Assembly: GCF_037392515.1 (NCBI RefSeq)
Contig: NC_090281.1
Location: 53,050,753-53,114,752, forward strand
Origin: Haliotis asinina
Taxonomy: Eukaryota; Mollusca; Gastropoda; Lepetellida; Haliotidae
DNA: 64,000 nucleotides
Direction of reading: 5' to 3'
A model generated the notes under the pieces. That model saw only the letters and a list, made by a program, of their open reading frames with translations, searched no databases and had not been told where the DNA came from. Shown piece by piece: positions 56,480 to 64,000 of the stretch (its first letter is position 1; every line of letters starts with the position of its first letter). The translations under genes and the position numbers were made by a program.

Positions 56480-57116
56480 TGAATCTTCTAGATACAGAAT
56501 ATAAAAACAAGGTGCGCTATAGTTAATCTTCCCATACTGTTCGACTTTCCTCTATTACATAAACACGTAATTTGTATTTGGTAGAGAAATACTCTAAATG
56601 ATTATTTTAAAGACATAAAACCGTAATTTCACTCCAGTAAGTAGTATAAGTCAACATTAGCGAACTGTCATTTTCAGCCTATGACTGCAAAGATCAGCGT
56701 GGTGAGATAAGAGGGGTTTAACGTCGACTTTGTGACTGTTGGAAGATCGATACTTTAATACGTGGCTCAGTGGGATTAGGAGAGCACACACTTATCCTCC
56801 ATGTGTGTACCCATATATCACACTGACCACCTTTGTTGGTTAGTTAATGATGGACATTTCTCTCTGTCAGTCTCATTATATTTCAAAGACCGTATTAAGG
56901 TCAAGTAAGTTATCTCCAGCTGTTGGTGTTGGAACATATAACAATGCATCTTACACTGACAGGCTTTGTTTTATTGTAGCAAAATAGGAAACGTTGAAGA
57001 CGAATTGCATGTTGCAAGTAATTCGTTCAAATGTCTATACGACTGATGTACAACCTAAGCAAGTGTGAGCGGCACTTACAGGTTTACAAGCACGACCTGC
57101 TTACCTATTTGGTGTA

Positions 57117-57350
57117 GAGTGAGTGAGTGAGTGTGTAGTTTTACGCTGCACTCAGCAGTACTCCAGCTATACGGCGGCGGTTTGTAAGTAATCGAATCTG
57201 GACCAGACACATGTCATCGGTTCCCAATTGAGCAGGTCGATGCTCATGCTGTTGGCCACTGGATTCTCTGGTCTAGACTCGTTTATTTACATTCCGCCGA
57301 CATACAGCTGGTATATTGCTGAGTGCCACGTAAACAAAATTTACTCGCGC
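57117..57350. repeat. Inverted pair of family B SINE segments
   Basis: The left half reads gtagttttacgctgcactca, agctatacggcggcggtttg, aatcgaatctggaccagaca. The right half reads the same family in the opposite sense: tctctggtctagactcgttt, atttacattccgccgacata, agctggtatattgctgagtg. They make an imperfect hairpin with a loop near 57225-57260. Confidence 0.85.
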
Positions 57351-57390
57351 ACCCCATGTGCTCCACTTGCTGTTTCTGTAGGGCGTATTA

Positions 57391-57450
57391 TTGAGTGAGT
57401 GAGTGAGTTGGGTTTATTGCCGCTATATTCCAGCTATATCACAGCTTGTG
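57391..57450 (-). repeat. SINE tail fragment
   Basis: (gtga)n then gttgggtttattgccgctat and attccagctatatcaca. Confidence 0.65.
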
Positions 57451-57454
57451 AGCG

Positions 57455-58310
57455 TAACGTGGGAAGAAGGTCCAAAGTGATTCATATCTGTATACCCCAG
57501 TGAAAAAAATACCGCGCGCTGGAATGACACACCAACAAAACATAAGAAAAACCAACCGGAATTTCAACAGACAATCATAGATTCCTAACCTGACCAAGGT
57601 ACGCAACTCAACAAATCACGGCGCCTTGGGCGACTGGGTCATCATGTATTAGAAGAAATAAAGTGCTAAGGCGTCCACACATAACAGCAGCACGCCTGTC
57701 CATCATGACCAGATGACAGTATGTGTCATGAAAAGAAATGTCAGTGCATGGTATAAGTGATCATTGGTCAGTTCCACTGGGGTCGAGTAACATATTAACC
57801 CAGTCAATCCAGTCTACTGCCCCAGTGACCCACTTCGATGGAAATACAACCGACAGATATCATTAATATTACTTGGAGTTCTGAACGCCTTAAAGTCACA
57901 GTTAGAATCTCGCACTGATTGCGCCTAGCCGTTGTGTTATTATGGCAAGGAAGGAACCGTCGGGGCCAAGTTCGATATGTTTCTTTTGATTGTAATCAGT
58001 TCTCTGGTTTTAGTCCGTGGATGTGTAGGTAGTGAATTTGTGTTTGAGATCAACATTTTCAAACGAATGTTAGTTCAACATTTACAGTTTAATTACGTCT
58101 GTTAATGAATACAAATAACGAACTGCATTCTTTCGAGAATTTATATTTTTGTCTCCGATGAGAGGCATATGTAATTCTAATTTTTGAGTTCTAATTTAAA
58201 AAAATAATAAATAAGCATCTCAGCTGTTTAATCAGGCAATAAGTTTTCGTTTGAACTTGTAATAATATTGTCAGCATGATTATCACTACCACCATCCTTA
58301 TCGTAAATGC
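57455..58310. other. Intergenic; nothing supported
   Basis: No recognised feature. Confidence 0.4.
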
Positions 58311-58313
58311 GTC

Positions 58314-58348
58314 ATCATCATCGTCATCATCGACATCATCACTATCAC

Positions 58349-58383
<35 letters not shown>

Positions 58384-58394
58384 CCATCATCATA
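58314..58394. repeat. (atc)n microsatellite, imperfect
   Basis: catcatcatcgtcatcatcg and longer runs. Acidic (D)n and (M)n minus-strand frames across it are artefacts. Confidence 0.97.
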
Positions 58395-58399
58395 AAACA

Positions 58400-59600
58400 C
58401 ATTTTCATTCTCATAATACGGTGATTGTCATAACCAACATAATCAGCTGTATCATAAGCTTGCGAGTGCCTTGACTCAGTAAACATGTTCACTTGTTTGG
58501 CTTGTTTCCTATCTATTCCCTAGGTAGAAGGTATGGTGGACGTTTGCCATGATCAATGTGAGAGTGAACCTTCCCTCCTCTCAGGAACGTCTCGTTTAAG
58601 GCGTCTGTCCCCTCAAGCTAGGAGAACTAGTGTCAAAGAGGACAAAAAACCCTCCTGATTTTGGGATTGATTTGCTGGAAGAATAATGGCAGTGGAAATG
58701 TCAAAGGAATGATTATCCTCAATTGAAGCTCTTAGAAGTTTCATTCCGAGACGAGTTCGCTGTGACACAGGCGATCATGCTTAGCAATGCCTGCTGCGTC
58801 TCCCCCTACCCCTGTACACCCTGGTGCCAATGTCATTGACTTCCACTTGCATTATAGAACAGCTGTCCTTGTATAACGAAGCCAGTTACGACGAAGAAAT
58901 ATTACTCCACGTGGGCTTTCATGTTGATGATAGAGAAGGCGTGAAATTTAATTTATCTAAAAATCAATACCAATTTTTTAAAAATATGATGGCTGTTTGT
59001 GTCAAAGTTCGGCGCGGTGATAGTTTCTCAGAGATTTAAGGCATACGAGTGATGGCAACATGCTTAATTTAGCGTGGAAGGGGGACATAACTTTCGGATC
59101 AGGGAAATCAAAGACATTTTGTATGATTATTGAAAGAAATATTATTCTAATCAGCTTGTGGTTTGCATTGGTAGAATCATTATGGGATTTACACGTGGGA
59201 CTATGTGCGTTTACGCTCTTTATGTACATTATACATTATACAAGATCTAGAAGGAAAGCTTTGATGTAGACATATACATATATTTCACGTGTCATTTGTT
59301 TCTCTGTGGAGTAACATCTAACCATTCATGTCCATTTGACAATCTCGTTGTTTTTAGAACTCGTGTTGCATTGTACAGAAATGAAATCATTGTACCACAA
59401 TTTACGAGTCCAGTGAATATAATGAATACACACATACCTATTAATCATCTGGATGTAAAGAGTATATTTCAATGCAGAACGTCAATGCAAAAGAAACACA
59501 CATCTTTGATTTGGTCCAAAGCACATTGTGGTCGTCGTTACAGCAAATTATAAACTGGTTCGGGGTAAGCAAAAATAAAATTAATTGAAATATATATATA
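58400..59600. other. Intergenic; nothing supported
   Basis: Several 60-85-codon frames on both strands without recognisable domains. Confidence 0.35.
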
Positions 59601-59605
59601 TCGAG

Positions 59606-59765
59606 CGCCATAACCACTAAGCTACCCTACCGCCTCAACATCAGACTTAGGCGCGCTCTTGTATCTCTAACAGGAAACATTTTCATGTACCCATGGGGGG
59701 AATCGAACCTCGGTCTTAGGCGTGACGAGAGAGCGCATTTACCACTGCACTATCCCATCGCCTCC
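59606..59765 (-). repeat. Two SINE family A head segments in tandem
   Basis: ccactaagctaccctaccgc at 59616 is one reversed head. ggggggaatcgaacctcggt, cttaggcgtgacgagagagc and ctatcccatcgcc at 59693-59764 are a second, with an aberrant middle. Confidence 0.7.
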
Positions 59766-59769
59766 CTCC

Positions 59770-60960
59770 TTGATTCACATGCGAATATATTAACCTGGAT
59801 ACTCCATACAAACTAGCTCCGAGTTCCTGCCTCCTTCGTTGTAGAGACACAAGCTATAGCCTACCTCGTCACTGCTGTATTAGACAAGCACAAACAGTAA
59901 CGACCAGAAGCCCATCAACGCAACGACAAGCCAATATTCTGCTTCCTCTCCTATTTTACTGAAGCTTGCTCAGTCGTGGATTTGAGGGCGATCGCCGGGA
60001 TCAGCACAGATCCTCTCATGATTAAGCTAGTTTCTATTAGAGGTGATCTAGCACAGCCGACCTGGAGTCTGCACGTGGGTCACAAGCACCATGATGTGAC
60101 GATGAAGAATAGTCACTGCAATAAACAGTGACGCAGCCAAATTGGATTTTTTGTTGGTAAGGTTTAAATGTAACCGAAGATGAAAGTTTGTTTTTTAGGT
60201 TCGGGTAATTATGCCCTGTGCCAAATTACAGTTTCTGAGAAGAAATTCCTGATTAGAATTTGAATGAAGGCAGCTGCATGTTAAAGGTCAGTGTTTGTGT
60301 GTATTTGAATGTGGTTTGGGTTTTTGTTTCTTTTTGTTCTTTGATATTTGAATTAATAATAAGTTATACAGAAAGTGGATTTGGCATCAGCTGCTTGCCA
60401 GAAGGATCAATCAGAAACGACACATTCCATTTCATTCTGATCAGTTGTTTGAAGTACGGTTTTTTTGAATGAATAAAACTATGCTCTTGACAATTTGACC
60501 ATGACATTGAAGAATGCCTGCCTCTCTTTGGTTAGATGAAGTATCAAATTAGACATTAGATACCTCTAATTCAAGCCTGTTCAAATGACAGCCACGCGTA
60601 TGAATACATAGCCTGCCCACGACTCAGAAACATGGCGTCCGATAACTCAGAACTACATGTTCCTAACCAGAACATTATCAGATAGTTTGGTGACGTCTTC
60701 GACGGCCAAGACCGTCATCATGACTAGTTTGGTTACGACACCGTGACTAGTTGGGTTACGGCACCGTGACAACTGCAATTCCGTGACAATCAACTGATAC
60801 TTCATCGTTTATTCATTCTGTGGTTACTTCTGTAATCAGCTATAACACCTCAGGGCGTAACCACAAGTAACTAATCCAGTGTTGTCAAAAACAACGTATT
60901 CTCACAACTATGAACACTTCACATTATGACAACTGCTTCCACTGTGTACACGTCTACAGA
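59770..60960. other. Intergenic; nothing supported
   Basis: A short two-copy repeat (gtgactagttNggttacg) is near 60720-60765. No gene recognised. Confidence 0.4.
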
Positions 60961-60965
60961 AAGGC

Positions 60966-61030
60966 TTCTGGTGGTTTTCTGGTTAAACCGTTTGCTAAAA
61001 CCGGCGTAAATTTAGACTCACTCACTCACT
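60966..61030 (+). repeat. SINE family A with most of its middle missing
   Basis: ttctggtggttttctggtta joins directly to tgctaaaaccggcgtaaatt and (actc)n. The B-box half is absent. Confidence 0.7.
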
Positions 61031-61049
61031 GTGACTACTGAGCGCACGG

Positions 61050-61187
61050 AGGTTGAATGAGTCGCTTTTAGCGGTATACCAGCAATATCATTGTGGGAAA
61101 TGGGTTTCACGCATTGCACCCATGTGGGAATCAAACCCAGGGCTTTGGCGCGATGGGCGAACGCTTTTACCACTAGGCTACTTCACT
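61050..61187 (-). repeat. SINE family A copy
   Basis: ttgaatgagtcgcttttagc, aaatgggtttcacgcattgc, gggaatcaaacccagggctt and taccactaggctacttcac. Confidence 0.85.
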
Positions 61188-61199
61188 TTCAGTTTGGCC

Positions 61200-61790
61200 A
61201 TTATCGGCAATTTTTCAGTCACATAGCGACGATGTCTGTACGTATACATATGACTATTACTGAAAGATAAAAACCTTTCAAATTGGCTTACCCAAAACGT
61301 TTATATTGCACGCTATGTTAGTTCACCGACAAACGGCCTCAAAAAGACACTTTACATCTGTGTGGGGTAGAGTTTCTTCAGCCGAGGTTTGAGAGCGAAC
61401 AATCGTCTATTATCAGTCCAGTGGATTCACACGATGGTTTTCATACCATGGCTTATACGTAATAGAAACATATTTGCGCAAACATTCCCGATCGTGAGAT
61501 AAACGGTTCCATGACATTACTTCGTTGTACAGAATAACTGATAAAACTTTCAGATACAAACGAAAACATTATCCTTGTTCAAATAGGGGAGAATAAATGG
61601 AAAACCTGAAATGTGAATTCAGTGTGGTTGTAATTGCAGAGATATTTCAACATATTCGATAAATATACATTAAAACATTGACGATATGGGTTAAGTGACA
61701 GTTTAGGACAGTTGATCCAGTTGCAGTCATGCTCGGCTTTTGGTGTGAGCGGTTGTTAGGGTTGGATGCAGGGTGGTGGGAGTTTTTTGT
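61200..61790. other. Intergenic; nothing supported
   Basis: No recognised feature. Confidence 0.4.
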
Positions 61791-61794
61791 GAGG

Positions 61795-62038
61795 TTTGTC
61801 GGCGCTACCTGTGACGGAGGTCGGGGTTACCTGTGAGGGAGGTTGACCTGTGAGGAAGATCGGGGTTACCTGTGAGGAAGATCGGGGTTATCTGTGACGG
61901 AGGTCGGGGTTACCCGTGAGGGAGGTTTGGGTAACCTCTGAGGGAAGTCGGGGTTACCTGTGAGGGAGGTTTGGGTTACCTGTGAGGAAGATCGGGGTTA
62001 CCTGTGAGGGAGGTCGGGGTTACCTGTGTAGGTTGTGT
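61795..62038. repeat. 24-bp minisatellite, about 10 copies
   Basis: ggttacctgtgagggaggtc plus gggg. Variants have gaagatcgggg, gacggagg or gtttggg. Confidence 0.92.
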
Positions 62039-62669
62039 GGGATCACAACATTCCTTTGAGATATTCGAAGATTGCTGAGGGGATTTTGTAGTGAGTTTGC
62101 TTTCAGGATGCTGGGAACTTGCTGCGGGGTGTATAAGAGGATGAATTATAAGAAAAACTGTTTCTTCAACAATACTACCAGAGTGTTTTAACAGTTGAAT
62201 CTATTTCCGTACCCATAACAGTGTGAACATAAGTTACTGACTCTCTTTAAAAAGTATGCTGTTTTCAAGATCTCCCAAAGCCTGACTTCATTACAATCCT
62301 GATCAGGCACATTTCAAAGGTATTATCACACTAATCTATACACAGAATTCCTGCATTGTGTGAGTTTCTATTAATTGTTTCTGTGAATTTTGTTCAAATA
62401 CAGGTCGCACATTTTCACAGAGGGAAGTTTCTCAGGGTGAGTTGATCATTAATCTTACAGTGTATTAAAGTGCATGAAATCTCTATTAATGGTGAAACTA
62501 CTTTTTTGAGCCCAATTTAAATAATACTCTGTATAATTCAAATAAGGCATGGAAGATTTAAAGTGATCCTTTCCCAAAAATATTCTTTGCTTTTTTCCCT
62601 TGCGCCTGAATTTGTCTCAGGGGCTAATTGTTATCTGACAATGGTGCTTTGTTTCCAAAAAAGAGTTTG

Positions 62670-63190
62670 TTGTCAGAAGGTTCCTGGTATTCCCCTAATA
62701 GCTCCTGGTATTTTCTCAAATGGTCAATGCTATTATCCTAATGGTTCCTGGTATTTACCAAAATTATTCCTGGTATTACCTTAATGGTTCATGGTATTTA
62801 ACAAAATGGTTCCTGGTTACTGGTACTACCTAATGGTTCCTGGTATTTAACAAAATGGTTCCTGGTATTCACCCAAATGATTCCTGGTATTACCCTAATG
62901 GGTCAGGGTATATATCAAAATGGTTCCTGGTTACTGGTATTACTCTAATGGTTCCGGGCTTTTAACAAAATGGTTCCTGGTATTTACCCAAATGGTTCCT
63001 GGTATTACCCTAATGATAAATGGTATTTACCCTAATGGGTCCTGGTTCCTAATTTTGCCTCAGATTACCATAATAAGTCCTGGCATTATCCCAGTGGCTC
63101 GTGGTTTTGCTCTAATGTGTTACCTAATGGCTCCTGATATTTACCCTAATTGTTCCAGGAATTCACTCTAGTGGTTCCTAGTATTACCCT
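62670..63190. repeat. ~21-22-bp minisatellite, about 23 copies, degenerate
   Basis: atggttcctggtatttaccc alternates with atggttcctggtattaccct. Spacing and sequence vary. Confidence 0.9.
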
Positions 63191-63357
63191 CATGGAAATA
63201 CGATAATATACCCCTGATGGTCGAGGATGAGATAGGTCAAGTGTTTGCATTGTAAATGACTGTTACACAGTGATGACTGAGTGTTAGGACGCGGAACAGT
63301 ACAATAAAGAAGAAACAGTTTCAAATATAACTCTTCATGGAAAACCCATCAATAGCG

Positions 63358-63497
63358 AGGAACATGAAGTTAGAAACGGATTCGGGATTCGGGATTCGGC
63401 ATTCGAATCCCGAATCTGAAAAAAATATTCAGATTCGGGATTCGAATCCCGAATCCCGAATCTCGAATCCCGAATCCGTTTCTAACTTCATGTTCCT
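63358..63497. mobile_element. 140-bp fold-back element flanked by a 9-bp direct repeat
   Basis: aggaacatgaagttagaaac at the left end is the exact reverse complement of the right end. The arms continue with gattcgggattcg units, the right arm having about two more 7-8-bp units than the left. The centre is an A/T loop (aaaaaatatt). tcaatagcg flanks both sides (63349-63357 and 63498-63506), a perfect 9-bp target-site duplication of the length made by Mutator-like transposases. Confidence 0.88.
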
Positions 63498-63509
63498 TCA
63501 ATAGCGTAC

Positions 63510-64000
63510 AGGGTTTGCGTCACGTCCAAGGCATCAGTGGTTAAAACATGCAAGAATTCAATGCAAATAAGTGTGAGGTGTTTCGAAACATTTTGGCTTA
63601 ATGTGAAAATAACATCGTCAATAGGAAATCCATATACATTGTCTTTCGTTGGTTTTCCAAGAAAAAAATAAACGAGTCATGATTCTTCTTCCTTTTCTTT
63701 CACGAATCTCGTAATGCCGGATTGTTATAGCCGTTTAGCTACAACATTTGTGTAAGATTTATTTATTTTCTTCAGAATATTATATCATTTTGTCGATGAT
63801 ATCTAAATTCATGCCCCTATACATTAACTTTATCGATAGCCAGTCAGTTTCATGAAACGACTAGTGATGGAAAGTTGGGCCGCTAATGATGGGAAATTCA
63901 TTAAATATTCATAAACATCCGTTCGAGCTAGGGTCTATGAAATGAAGAGGCACCGAATGAATACCTGTGAGCTTTTGAAATCGTTTCTGCAGAATAACAA
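63510..64000. other. Intergenic; nothing supported
   Basis: No recognised feature up to the right edge. Confidence 0.4.

Noticed and set aside
58191-58492. Poly-Asp and poly-Met minus-strand frames
   Set aside because: They are produced by the (atc)n microsatellite.
21565-61187. tRNA genes suggested by A-box and B-box motifs (ggttcgattcc)
   Set aside because: They occur at SINE family A heads with degenerate cloverleaf stems and the common SINE body and (actc)n tail, so they are retroposons and not functional tRNAs.
1-64000. Retrovirus, LTR-element or other capsid-bearing element
   Set aside because: No gag, protease, integrase, envelope or capsid signature and no paired long terminal repeats were recognised. 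The only retroelement coding remnant is Penelope-like, which has none of these.

Overview
The window looks like nuclear DNA of a gastropod mollusc, most likely an abalone (Haliotis). Two dispersed SINE-like families with (ACTC)n/(GTGA)n tails are scattered throughout, and as I recall these are typical of abalone genomes. The DNA is AT-rich, gene-poor and intron-bearing. I see nothing bacterial, no rRNA and no convincing functional tRNA.

Host genes, all on the minus strand: (1) two tandem paralogues at 2319-3341 and 12721-13749. Each encodes a ~340-residue protein that joins a Tc1/mariner-transposase-type helix-turn-helix with a GRPR hook to four C2H2 zinc fingers and an acidic tail with a SUMO-like motif. 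They read as host-transposase fusion transcription factors. (2) A three-exon Ly6/uPAR three-finger, probably GPI-anchored protein (20149 to 18070), reconstructed here from splice sites. (3) The 3' part of a cyclic-nucleotide-gated channel alpha subunit (exons 48267-48134, 38839-38628, 38120-36724). It covers S1 to the C-terminal leucine zipper; the N-terminal exon(s) were not found.

Mobile DNA: a Penelope-like retroelement fragment runs off the left edge (3-1150). There are two decayed Tc1-like transposons (15780-16235; 24976-27872). In the second, a stretch of the transposase HTH coding region has expanded into a ~1.85 kb satellite that is open on both strands. There is also a 1.95 kb TTAA-flanked non-autonomous element (4784-6729), several fold-back MITEs (15180, 22199, 32431, 32581, 63358) and about 30 SINE copies or fragments.

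Tandem repeats are very abundant, with unit lengths from 3 to 54 bp. A 51-bp minisatellite lies downstream of both zinc-finger genes and marks a segmental duplication (about 1190-3400 and 8190-13800, same orientation). The second copy carries about 2.8 kb of extra DNA.

The most interesting item is the duplicated transposase-HTH/zinc-finger gene pair. It sits in a neighbourhood that still holds related Tc1 fossils, whose transposase starts with the same MPRL N-terminus. Long stretches of the window hold no gene I can support.
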